From the NCBI GenBank assembly GCA_003021105.1, contig PXRG01000018.1, positions 1 to 48,651 of the forward strand: a stretch of DNA of 48,651 bases. The letters are read 5' to 3'. The notes beneath the pieces were generated by a model. That model saw only the letters and a list, made by a program, of their open reading frames with translations, was not told where the DNA came from and did no database searches. The first letter of the stretch is position 1. Each line of letters opens with the position of its first letter. The DNA is from Halobacteriales archaeon QS_1_68_17. Lineage in GTDB: Archaea; Halobacteriota; Halobacteria; Halobacteriales; Haloarculaceae. Positions 16,548 to 23,325 of the stretch are shown here, piece by piece. The translations under genes and the position numbers were made by a program.

Positions 16548-16856
16548 CTACCAGTCCGGCGCGTCCAGCCCGACTTCTTCGAGGAGGGGCTTCCAGCGTT
16601 GCTGGATCGTGAGCCGCGAGACGCCCGCGGCCTCGGCGACGGCCGACTGGGAGCGTCGTTGGCCGGCCACCAGCGCGCCGACGTAGAGGCTCGTCCCCAT
16701 GACGGCGCGTTTCGACCGCTCGGACTCGGGGACGTTGGAGAGAAAGAGGTCGGCCGCGCGCGACCGCGCCTCGGAATCGAGGCCGAGCCGGTCGGCGGCC
16801 TCGTCGAGTGCGGTCAGCCATTCCTCGTGTTCCAGTTCGTCGCGCGCCCGGTACAC
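16548..16856 (-). CDS. Single-cyclin-fold TFB-like protein
   Basis: A 102-aa protein made of one cyclin-like repeat. SEARSRAADLFLSNVPESERSKRAVMGTSLYVGALVAG and QSAVAEAAGVSRLTIQQRW match the C-terminal repeat of transcription factor B, whose last helices form the HTH that reads the BRE. The TFB N-terminal zinc ribbon and first cyclin repeat are absent, so it cannot act as a full TFB; similar short proteins occur in other haloarchaea and may modulate transcription. GTG at 16856 is chosen because a TATA-like GTTTTAC box (16880-16886) is 27 nt upstream; a longer frame from 17003 overlaps the MOSC gene. Confidence 0.78.
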   Translation of the reverse strand: MYRARDELEHEEWLTALDEAADRLGLDSEARSRAADLFLSNVPESERSKRAVMGTSLYVGALVAGQRRSQSAVAEAAGVSRLTIQQRWKPLLEEVGLDAPDW

Positions 16857-16879
16857 GGGCCCGCGTACGAGACGGGGGA

Positions 16880-16920
16880 GTAAAACCCTGACCCCGTTTC
16901 GGGACGCGAACTGTTTTCTT
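16880..16920. promoter_or_regulatory. Divergent promoter between TFB-like and MOSC genes
   Basis: Two TATA-like boxes point in opposite directions: minus-strand GTTTTAC at 16880-16886 (27 nt from GTG 16856) and plus-strand CTGTTTTCTT at 16911-16920 (27 nt from ATG 16943). Both transcripts are probably leaderless. Confidence 0.5.
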
Positions 16921-16942
16921 CGGGCCGCTCCAAAGCGGATCC

Positions 16943-17461
16943 ATGACTGGTACCGTCGAGGAGATATGGACCGCGGAGGCCGGCTCCGAGCCGATGGAAA
17001 CACGTGACGCCGTGACGGCGGTGGCCGAGGGCGGCCTGCGCGGGGACCGGTACTTCGAGGGGACGGGCTACTACTCGGCGTTCGACACCTGCGAGGTGAC
17101 CCTGATCGCGGCCGAAGCGCTGGCGGCGATCCGCGACGAGGCGGGGATCGACCTCACCGACGGCCGACACCGGCGGAATCTTGTCACGCGCGGCGTCGAC
17201 CCACACGACCTGCTCGAAACCCGGTTCCGCGCGGGCGAGGCAGTACTGGAGGGGACCCGACCGCGCCCGCCCTGTGCCTACGTGGAGGAACTGGCCGGCG
17301 AATCGGGGGTCAAAGCGGCCCTTGGCGACGGCCGGGCCGGCATCTGTGCGAGCGTCGTCGAGACCGGCGAGATCGAGGCCGGCGACGAGCTACGGATCGT
17401 CGAGTCACTCGACGCGGATCCGGACGACCTCGCGGCCGCGATCCGGGAACGGCAGGACTGA
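16943..17461 (+). CDS. MOSC domain-containing protein
   Basis: A 172-aa MOSC-fold protein. GGLRGDRYFEGTGYY, the core RRNLVTRGVDPHDLLETRF and the Cys in RPRPPCAYVEEL are the domain signature. MOSC domains bind molybdenum or sulfur-bearing ligands and occur in Moco sulfurase and YiiM-type detoxifying enzymes. No partner domain or Mo-enzyme gene is nearby, so the substrate is open. It is the last chromosomal gene before tRNA-Leu and the integrated element. Confidence 0.88.
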   Translation: MTGTVEEIWTAEAGSEPMETRDAVTAVAEGGLRGDRYFEGTGYYSAFDTCEVTLIAAEALAAIRDEAGIDLTDGRHRRNLVTRGVDPHDLLETRFRAGEAVLEGTRPRPPCAYVEELAGESGVKAALGDGRAGICASVVETGEIEAGDELRIVESLDADPDDLAAAIRERQD

Positions 17462-17505
17462 CGATCCGTCAATTTCTTATCCGACTCGCGGGAACCACGG
17501 GACGG

Positions 17506-17590
17506 GCGCGGGTAGCCGAGCCAGGCCAAAGGCGCAGCGCTTAGGACGCTGTCCCGTAGGGGTCCGCCGGTTCGAATCCGGTCCCGCGCA
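17506..17590 (+). tRNA. tRNA-Leu (anticodon TAG)
   Basis: An 85-nt cloverleaf: acceptor GCGCGGG paired with CCCGCGC, D arm GCC...GGC, anticodon stem CAGCG/CGCTG around loop CTTAGGA (anticodon TAG, reads CTA), long variable arm CCCGTAGGG as expected of leucine tRNA, T arm with TTCGAAT and discriminator A. No CCA is encoded. Its 3' end is the attachment site of the element to the right. Confidence 0.95.
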
Positions 17591-17643
17591 CTACCGTCTC
17601 GAACGAACGTGAGAGACGTGTATGCGTACGGCCGGATTTGAAC
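17577..17643 (+). repeat. attL: left copy of 67-bp direct repeat
   Basis: The last 14 nt of tRNA-Leu plus downstream DNA are repeated at 22131-22197 with two mismatches (positions 48 and 62 of the repeat). This is the expected product of recombination into a tRNA 3' end. Confidence 0.85.
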
Positions 17644-17695
17644 CAGACGAGTCGCAGCGCGAACGGAGTGAGCGACCGTCTCGGCGAGGTTCGAA

Positions 17696-17713
17696 TCCGG
17701 TCCCGCGCACTAC
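17696..17713 (+). repeat. Second left copy of the att core
   Basis: An 18-bp exact copy of the core found in the tRNA (17577-17594) and at 22131-22148, preceded by a TTCGAA T-loop. It sits 48 bp before the integrase ATG and may be the attL actually used by the present integrase or a scar of an earlier insertion. Confidence 0.8.
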
Positions 17714-17720
17714 TTCCTTC

Positions 17721-17761
17721 TTGCGGTTTTCGGTCTGTCAAACGACCCGAAAACACCGCAA
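17721..17761. promoter_or_regulatory. Imperfect palindrome directly upstream of the integrase
   Basis: TTGCGGTTTTCGGTC at 17721-17735 faces GACCCGAAAACACCGCAA at 17744-17761, ending at the integrase ATG. It could be an operator for integrase autoregulation, an arm-type integrase site or an RNA hairpin masking the start. The role is inferred from position and symmetry only. Confidence 0.5.
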
Positions 17762-18862
17762 ATGACCCTCGAAAAGCCAAGATACCTTGAACGCTGTCCC
17801 GGTTTCGATTCGGAAATGATGGAACCGAATAGAAACATCGCAATCGTCCAGAAGCGCCAAGAGGAGTTCCTAACCGATAAGCAGGTCATCGACTACTACG
17901 AGTTCCGCAAGAAGTTCCTGACACACCTACTTCGAATGGGGAAGAATCCCAATAAGGCGAAGGGATATTCCCCGTACACAGTGAAGGGAACCGCTGACCG
18001 GACCGCGCGGTTCGACCTTTGGCGATGGAAGAACCGTGGTGGATACAATATCCCGCCCGACCAAGACGATGCATCCGCGTACATGAACGAGATCGCGTTC
18101 TGGGACGTTGCTGACTCTACGAAGGGTAAGAAGATGGAAGCCCTACTCCGGTACTCGAAGTGGCTTCAGCGGGCGTTCAACCATGACGAGTGGGAGTTCG
18201 AATGGACGTTTCAGAGCGGAGGTGGGAACAGTGGTCCTCGGGATTTCTTGACGCGAGAGGAGCGTCAACAGATTCGGCAGGCCGCGCTCAAGAAGGACGG
18301 GAATCCCAGCTACGGGGTCAGCGAGGAAGACCTACCAGACGGAGGCCGACATAACAGTTGGAAATTCACCTCGTTGGTGTGGGTCAGCCTGGATGCAGGC
18401 CTCAGGCCGGTCGAAGTCGGAAAAGCCCGCGTCTCGTGGTGCGACACGGAGAACGGCGTTCTACGTATCCCACGGGAGGAGTCTTCAAAGAACGAGGGGA
18501 ACTGGACCGTGAGCATCACGGACCGCACAGCTACTGCGTTAGACCGCTGGCTGGCCGAGCGAGCGGAGCACCCGAGATACGATGATTCCGATAAGCTCTG
18601 GCTCACTCGACACGGCAATCGCTACGGTTCGAACGAACTCAGCCGGATACTGAAAGACCTGTGTGAACGTGTCGACATCCCGCATGAGGACCGTCAAATG
18701 TCGTGGTACACCATTCGTCACAGCGTCGGAACGAACATGACGAAAGAACGGGACCTTGCGGCGACCAAGGCACAACTGCGCCATCGTAACGCCAAGACCA
18801 CGATGAAATACGACCAGGTTCCCGTCGAAGACCGACGAGACGCTCTCGACAAGATGGGATGA
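17762..18862 (+). CDS. int: Tyrosine recombinase/integrase
   Basis: A 366-aa site-specific recombinase. Residues about 35-150 form a SAM-like core-binding domain (YYEFRKKFLTHLL... ALLRYSKWL). The catalytic domain shows Arg215 in DAGLRPVEV, a beta-hairpin Lys near 243, Arg319 in YTIRH (Tyr316 replaces the usual His), His341 in LRHRNAKTTM and the nucleophile Tyr350. It is transcribed away from tRNA-Leu, beginning 48 bp after an att core, as common in haloarchaeal elements. It is not split by integration, unlike SSV-type integrases. It appears intact. Confidence 0.93.
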   Translation: MTLEKPRYLERCPGFDSEMMEPNRNIAIVQKRQEEFLTDKQVIDYYEFRKKFLTHLLRMGKNPNKAKGYSPYTVKGTADRTARFDLWRWKNRGGYNIPPDQDDASAYMNEIAFWDVADSTKGKKMEALLRYSKWLQRAFNHDEWEFEWTFQSGGGNSGPRDFLTREERQQIRQAALKKDGNPSYGVSEEDLPDGGRHNSWKFTSLVWVSLDAGLRPVEVGKARVSWCDTENGVLRIPREESSKNEGNWTVSITDRTATALDRWLAERAEHPRYDDSDKLWLTRHGNRYGSNELSRILKDLCERVDIPHEDRQMSWYTIRHSVGTNMTKERDLAATKAQLRHRNAKTTMKYDQVPVEDRRDALDKMG

Positions 18863-18956
18863 CTCGTAGGCGGTAAGAGTAGTTTCAGCCGCCTCAGAAG
18901 TCCCTTTCACCCTCCCTACCCTATTATTAATCGGGTTTTCAGGCCCCTGAAGACTG

Positions 18957-19808
18957 ATGAGTGGCGACCACGACCAGTTCCGGTTCAGCGACGACGGAGA
19001 ACTCGAAGAACCGGACGACGACGAAGACAATGAGGCACAGACCAACGACTTCGGCGAGGAAATGCCCTATTGGCAAACAGCGGGTGGATTCAGACGGGAT
19101 GTTATCGTATCGGCTCTCCAGTCCGCAATACGCCGTTCTGACGAGGAGGTAGCCTCGTTCTGCGCCTTTGAATTAGTGCGCTCCGGAGTCGGTTACGAGA
19201 CCCAGCTATGGAACCGGCTTGTCCTGATATGCGTCGAGGACCTCGTCGCAGGCAACGAGGCAATAGAACACGTCCTGCGATACGAAGACCTCGCCAAGAA
19301 CAGATGGGAAGACAGCGAGTGGCAACGGCGGCTCTGTGCGATTGCCGCCGCTCTCGTAGCCGCGCGGGCCAGGTCGAGCCGAGCCACGACCCACGCGAAC
19401 GGATACTTCTCGAACACGATGGAGGACAGGGCGCAGGCCAAGCAGGACGACGACCACGAACCGCTGTACGAGCCGCCAGTGACCGAAGACGACCTATCGA
19501 TAGGAGGGCAATTAGATGTGACAATTGACAAACACACTCGGCCCGGAGCGGGCCATCACAACCGGGGATGGCATCAATTTAGAGTTCACGGTGCGAGGAT
19601 TGGGCCCGAGCCAGAGACCGACCTTGGCGAAAAATATTGGCGTAGGGTCCTCCGTTACGACGCGCCGGAATACGCCTATAGAGAACCGGAGGAATCGTTC
19701 TCCGAATACGAGATAGACCACGCTGTAGAGCCGACGCCCGAGGACGACCCGTGGCGGTGCGAGTTCGACGAGGATGCAGACCTCGAAGAGTTCGACAACG
19801 AGGAGTGA
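18957..19808 (+). CDS. Acidic protein resembling the RarA/MgsA C-terminal region
   Basis: A 283-aa protein with very acidic ends. The middle reads DVIVSALQSAIRRSDEEVASFCAFEL, VLICVEDLVAGNEAIE and, later, DKHTRPGAGHHNRGWHQF; helices of this type follow the AAA+ core in RarA/MgsA clamp-loader-like ATPases and occur alone in phage and plasmid proteins. The ATPase domain itself is absent. An AT-rich box (18921-18930) lies 30 nt before the ATG. It may serve in replication or repair of the element; the family link is by eye and moderate. Confidence 0.65.
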   Translation: MSGDHDQFRFSDDGELEEPDDDEDNEAQTNDFGEEMPYWQTAGGFRRDVIVSALQSAIRRSDEEVASFCAFELVRSGVGYETQLWNRLVLICVEDLVAGNEAIEHVLRYEDLAKNRWEDSEWQRRLCAIAAALVAARARSSRATTHANGYFSNTMEDRAQAKQDDDHEPLYEPPVTEDDLSIGGQLDVTIDKHTRPGAGHHNRGWHQFRVHGARIGPEPETDLGEKYWRRVLRYDAPEYAYREPEESFSEYEIDHAVEPTPEDDPWRCEFDEDADLEEFDNEE

Positions 19809-19887
19809 CCGGAGGCACTACCTACCCCCTGACGAGGCTCTTCTCCCCTGTAGCGTCACACCTCCCCACCCCTCTTGGGCTTACTCT

Positions 19888-20631
19888 CTACCTGGGACTT
19901 GTTTGCAGACGGTGCTGAGTTGTGTCGTGCTCTGAGTTTCCCGCTGATAGCATCCGACCGGAGTCTTGCGGTTTTGACTCTCGATGCTTGATAACCGGTC
20001 TTACGTCCTTGGACCGGAGATATTCACGAAATTCGGCGGAGTCATATCCTTTGTCAGCCGTCAGTATCTCGACCTGATCAGAATTTCGTTCGAGAAGCTG
20101 CGGTCCGATCTGCGTATCGTGCGGTTGTTTCATCGAACAGTGTATATCTAGGATAATACTGTTTTCACAGTCAACGAGGGCTGTCGTTTTGACGGCCTTG
20201 AACCGGTAATTCGTTCGATTTGCGTAGTGCTGGCTCGCCGCGATGCGATCCATGCCGGTTGCGTCGATCGCCTGGATGTCGCCGGTGTCGTGCAGCTCCG
20301 CCGACAGCCGGAGAACCTCGCGCCAGAGCGGCATTTTCATGGGTTGCATACGGGCACACACGGTGGTGAAATCGGGCAACTCAGTCGGTTCTAGGCCGAT
20401 AATTCGGTCGATTCGCGGCATCTCGTACAGCACGTCCAGGAGCCGTCGATACGGCAAGTCGAGATAGGTTTTGAGGCCGTGAATCGAGACGATCACCCAG
20501 TCGGCGTAGCCGCCGTCACCGCGCTGTAACGCGGGTTTCGTGTTTCCGACGACGGCTTTTTGGGCGAGCGTGACGACTTGCTTCGTGAAGCGAGCAAGTT
20601 TCGTCTGCACAACCGAACCTTCCCGCTTCAC
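19888..20631 (-). pseudogene. IS5-type transposase, C-terminally truncated
   Basis: The 247-aa frame (GTG start) matches haloarchaeal IS5-group DDE transposases: GLKTYLDLPYRRLLDVLYEMP, first catalytic Asp123 in AIDATGMDR, second Asp193 in TADKGYDS, then RPVIKHRE. After residue 218 the sequence becomes unrelated and ends; the block with the third acidic residue (usually R-x-x-V-E) is missing. It is therefore probably inactive. The break point is near 19975. I cannot find a matching pair of terminal inverted repeats; a 10-bp inverted repeat (20631-20640/20662-20671) lies just upstream of the start. Confidence 0.85.
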
Positions 20632-20767
20632 TTCCTAGTAACTTAGACATTTAGCGTGAGATACTAGGAAGACGATACTAGACTGTGAGTCGCTGAGCGG
20701 CGCGGTTTCGAGCGTCTAAACAAGGCCGATTGACCACCAATCGACAACCTCTCGTGAGCGACTGCGA

Positions 20768-20938
20768 ATGCATCTCGTCCAGGCACTAACTCGAGCTGAA
20801 TCAGACGATGTCCAGCGGCATCTCAAGGCTGCGCTCCGAGAATGAGAGAATTTGCCGCCGACGCCGCTTCAAGAGTGCCCCATCTGTGGGAAAGTCGGAC
20901 TACCGGAACGAATTCAGCAGTACACATGCACAGGTTGA
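20768..20938 (+). pseudogene. Small zinc-ribbon protein with an in-frame stop
   Basis: One continuous frame reads HLVQALTRAESDDVQRHLK, then a TGA at 20843-20845, then PPTPLQECPICGKVGLPERI and a final YTC before a stop at 20936. The two halves together match a common haloarchaeal small protein: a helical N-terminus followed by a CPxCG zinc knuckle. The stop suggests decay; the true start may be upstream (the frame is open from 20720). It lies between the IS remnant and the pilin. The remaining DNA of 20632-21105 shows no other gene. Confidence 0.5.
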
Positions 20939-21105
20939 GAACAGTTCTCACACTATTCTGTCAGGACTCACCGTGCAAGATACAGCGCGCATATTCAGCG
21001 GTCGCTGAACTCAAGACTGATGATTTCGAACCGCGCTACTCCATTGGAGTTGTCGATCGGTTTGTGTGTGACGAGCGGCGGAGCAGGCCGTGACCGCGCT
21101 GACCG

Positions 21106-22005
21106 TCAGCCGTCATAGTTGCTCGGATCCCGATACGAGTACGCACCACAGCTCTCGTCGTTAGGGCCGAGTTCCGCATTAGAACACCCCGATATGTCCC
21201 CGGGGTTCGCATAGACGTGGCCTTCGATGTCCACAGTATCCAGGCTGAGCGACCCGCCGTCGACGACGACATCGCCGGTAACGTTCGAGTTGCCGTCGAT
21301 GTCGATGTTCGTCCCTGGCGAGGCGACTACGTCCCCGTAGATGTTCGAGGATGTAGTGACGACGATGTCGCTCCCCGCCGAGGTTACGTCTCCGGCCACC
21401 ACCGACGAGTCCAGGTCAACGTCACCGTCGTTGTCGATGTCCCCCACCAGCACGGAATCGCTGGCGAGGTCGATGTTGACGGGACTCCCACCGGTGTTGA
21501 CATCCTCAGTGACATCACAGATGGCATTGTCCCCGCTCATGTCCAAATTGCCGTTGGCGTCGATATTCTGTCGGACCCAGTCACACTCTTGATCGATGTT
21601 CGGGATGTCGTGAGGTAGGGTGCTGGTATCGACGTCGAAGGTCTGAATCGTATGGTCCGTGTTCTCCCCGGACCAGATCAGTTTGACCTCGTCGTTGACC
21701 GGCACGACCTGTACCACCTCGCCCGCCTGGAACCGTTCCCCTTTGAGTGCGTCCTCGTCCCCGACACCGACGAGTCTGGTTTTGCTCCCGTCGATGATTT
21801 CTCCACTTTGGTGACGAAGTTCGAATACGACGTTGTTGTCCGTCTGTTCGAGTTCCAGTGCGACAGTCGGTTGTGGGTCAGTCTCGTCCGCCAATCCCAG
21901 CGCTATGTAAGCCACGGTGACAGAGACAATGGTCACGATAACGACCAACAGGGCCACGCCAATGACCGGAGAGATTCCCCGATGGTCTATCTGTCCCGTG
22001 ATCAT
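21106..22005 (-). CDS. Type IV pilin-like protein with repetitive beta-helix tail
   Basis: A 299-aa protein. RGISPVIGVALLVVIVTIVSVTVAYI (about 9-34) is the archaeal pilin N-terminal helix with a prepilin-peptidase-type site. Residues about 50-115 form the usual pilin beta region. From about 165 onward short repeats (VNIDLASDSVLVGDI, SVVAGDVTSAGSDIVV, NSNVTGDVVVDGG) resemble bactofilin or polymer-forming beta-helix proteins. The promoter AT stretch AATTATTAAAA lies at 22033-22043. It is cargo of the integrated element and related in plan to the protein at 30329-32113. It may form an appendage or cell-surface layer component. Confidence 0.8.
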   Translation of the reverse strand: MITGQIDHRGISPVIGVALLVVIVTIVSVTVAYIALGLADETDPQPTVALELEQTDNNVVFELRHQSGEIIDGSKTRLVGVGDEDALKGERFQAGEVVQVVPVNDEVKLIWSGENTDHTIQTFDVDTSTLPHDIPNIDQECDWVRQNIDANGNLDMSGDNAICDVTEDVNTGGSPVNIDLASDSVLVGDIDNDGDVDLDSSVVAGDVTSAGSDIVVTTSSNIYGDVVASPGTNIDIDGNSNVTGDVVVDGGSLSLDTVDIEGHVYANPGDISGCSNAELGPNDESCGAYSYRDPSNYDG

Positions 22006-22130
22006 TATCTCGGCGCTTCGGATTGAAACCCTGAATTATTAAAACCAGTGCTTTTTCCAGAAATACTCGACGACTGTCAATCCCGTTTTACAATCTCATC
22101 GGCTGTCGTTCAAGATACAACCTCTACATC

Positions 22131-22197
22131 TCCGGTCCCGCGCACTACCGTCTCGAACGAACGTGAGAGACGTGTATTCGTACGGCCGGATTCGAAC
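22131..22197 (+). repeat. attR: right copy of 67-bp direct repeat
   Basis: Matches 17577-17643 at 65 of 67 positions, including the 18-bp core, and marks the right end of the element. A further tRNA 3'-end-like sequence (GGTTCGAGTCCGGTCCCACGCA) follows at 22229-22250, mirroring the second copy on the left side. Confidence 0.85.
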
Positions 22198-22228
22198 TCT
22201 GGAAACCGAGTGAAGCGAGTCTTCTTTC

Positions 22229-22250
22229 GGTTCGAGTCCGGTCCCACGCA
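22229..22250 (+). repeat. Degenerate tRNA-Leu 3' end copy
   Basis: A T-arm/acceptor-like sequence differing from the tRNA-Leu 3' end at two positions. It occupies the same relative place as the 17696 copy does on the left, so the whole att region appears duplicated. The DNA from 22251 to 22485 holds no gene that I can support. Confidence 0.7.
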
Positions 22251-22485
22251 TCGAGCGACCCTTTTGTTGTGGCCCGACCCCGAACCCGCGAAGAAGGGCT
22301 CGAAGGGACGTGAGAGTCGGGTAAAGAGCGGAATAACAGCTCGGCATCGCGGCAATTCCGTTTCCTCTGCCGGCCACGATAGAGCCACAGGTTCGACAGG
22401 AGGCAAACGCGATCGCCGGCGTAAGTCCGTCGGTGGTCCGGACTGCCTCTGACGGGTCCGACGCGCGCATGACGCCCCACAAAGG

Positions 22486-22492
22486 TTTTTTT
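22486..22492 (+). promoter_or_regulatory. T-run TATA element for dacZ
   Basis: A seven-T run centred 27 nt before the ATG at 22516. It favours that start over the ATG at 22504, which would lie upstream of the predicted transcript start. Confidence 0.5.
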
Positions 22493-22515
22493 CGGTCGGG
22501 GGAATGAAACGGACA

Positions 22516-23325
22516 ATGAGCGAGTTGCGCGACCTGCTCGGCGAACTTACCGACGACGTGGACGCGGTGTTACTGTTCGCGCCGAGCAGGTCGGTCTACG
22601 AGGAATGCGAGGGCGGCGACGCGCCGGTAGTGGTCGTCGACGCGGAGAACGACGTGGGAGCAGACAACTACGTCGAGTTGCCCCTGGAGTTTACCGACAT
22701 CGAGACCAGGATCCGCTTCGCGCTGGAGGGGGCCAGGGAGGCCGGGTACGTCGAGGAGACCGACGAGGTCGTGTGCGCACTCGGCGCGTTCGGCGGCGAC
22801 ATCGACACCGTCGTCCGGGTCCGCGCGGGGCAGTTCACCCAGTCGGGCATCTACGACCTGTTCGTCAACTCGCGGGCGGAACCGGCGGTCGTCCGGGACG
22901 TGCTGGACGTGGCGATCGAACTCGGGAAGAAAGGCCAGAAGGGCAAACCCGTCGGCGCGCTGTTCGGCGTCGGGGACGCGGGCAAGGTGATGAACAAGTC
23001 GCGGCCGCTGTCGTACAACCCCTTCGAAAAGTCCCACGTCCACGTCGGGGATCCGATCGTGAACGTGATGTTGAAGGAGTTCTCGCGGCTCGACGGCGCG
23101 TTCGTCATCTCGGACTCCGGGAAGATCGTCTCGGCGTACCGGTATCTCGAACCCTCGGCCGAGGGCGTCGACATCCCGAAGGGGCTGGGGGCACGCCACA
23201 TGGCGGCCGGGGCGGTCACGCGGGACACGAACGCCGTGGCGGTCGTCCTGAGCGAGAGTGACGGGATGGTACGGGCGTTCAAGGGAGGGGAACTGGTTCT
23301 CGAACTCGATCCGGAGGAGTACTGA
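22516..23325 (+). CDS. dacZ: Diadenylate cyclase DacZ
   Basis: A 269-aa enzyme that makes cyclic di-AMP from two ATP. The DAC domain is C-terminal, with DGA (about 193-195, in RLDGAFVISDSG) and RHM (about 227-229, in GARHMAAGAVTRDT) corresponding to the DGA and RHR motifs. The N-terminal pyruvate-kinase-like domain is typical of archaeal DacZ, as characterised in Haloferax volcanii, where c-di-AMP is essential and linked to osmotic control. The start at 22516 fits promoter spacing; 22504 is the alternative (273 aa). The stop overlaps the ATG of an MscS-like channel, a strong functional hint. Confidence 0.93.
   Translation: MSELRDLLGELTDDVDAVLLFAPSRSVYEECEGGDAPVVVVDAENDVGADNYVELPLEFTDIETRIRFALEGAREAGYVEETDEVVCALGAFGGDIDTVVRVRAGQFTQSGIYDLFVNSRAEPAVVRDVLDVAIELGKKGQKGKPVGALFGVGDAGKVMNKSRPLSYNPFEKSHVHVGDPIVNVMLKEFSRLDGAFVISDSGKIVSAYRYLEPSAEGVDIPKGLGARHMAAGAVTRDTNAVAVVLSESDGMVRAFKGGELVLELDPEEY

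Larger units (their letters stand above)
17577..22148 (+). mobile_element. Integrated genetic element at tRNA-Leu
   Basis: About 4.5 kb between the tRNA-Leu 3' end and an identical copy at 22131-22148. It holds a tyrosine integrase next to the tRNA, an acidic RarA-C-like protein, a truncated IS5-type transposase, a decayed zinc-ribbon gene and a pilin. Codon use and intergenic DNA look less GC-extreme than the flanks. No replication or capsid gene is recognised, so it is probably a remnant or satellite of a larger plasmid or virus. The left limit may be 17577 or the second att copy at 17696. Confidence 0.8.

Noticed and set aside
17541-17843. Minus-strand protein overlapping tRNA-Leu (ending GFEPADPYGTAS)
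   Set aside because: It is the antisense of tRNA and att sequence, a well-known false gene type; the similar frames at 22096-22516 are rejected for the same reason.
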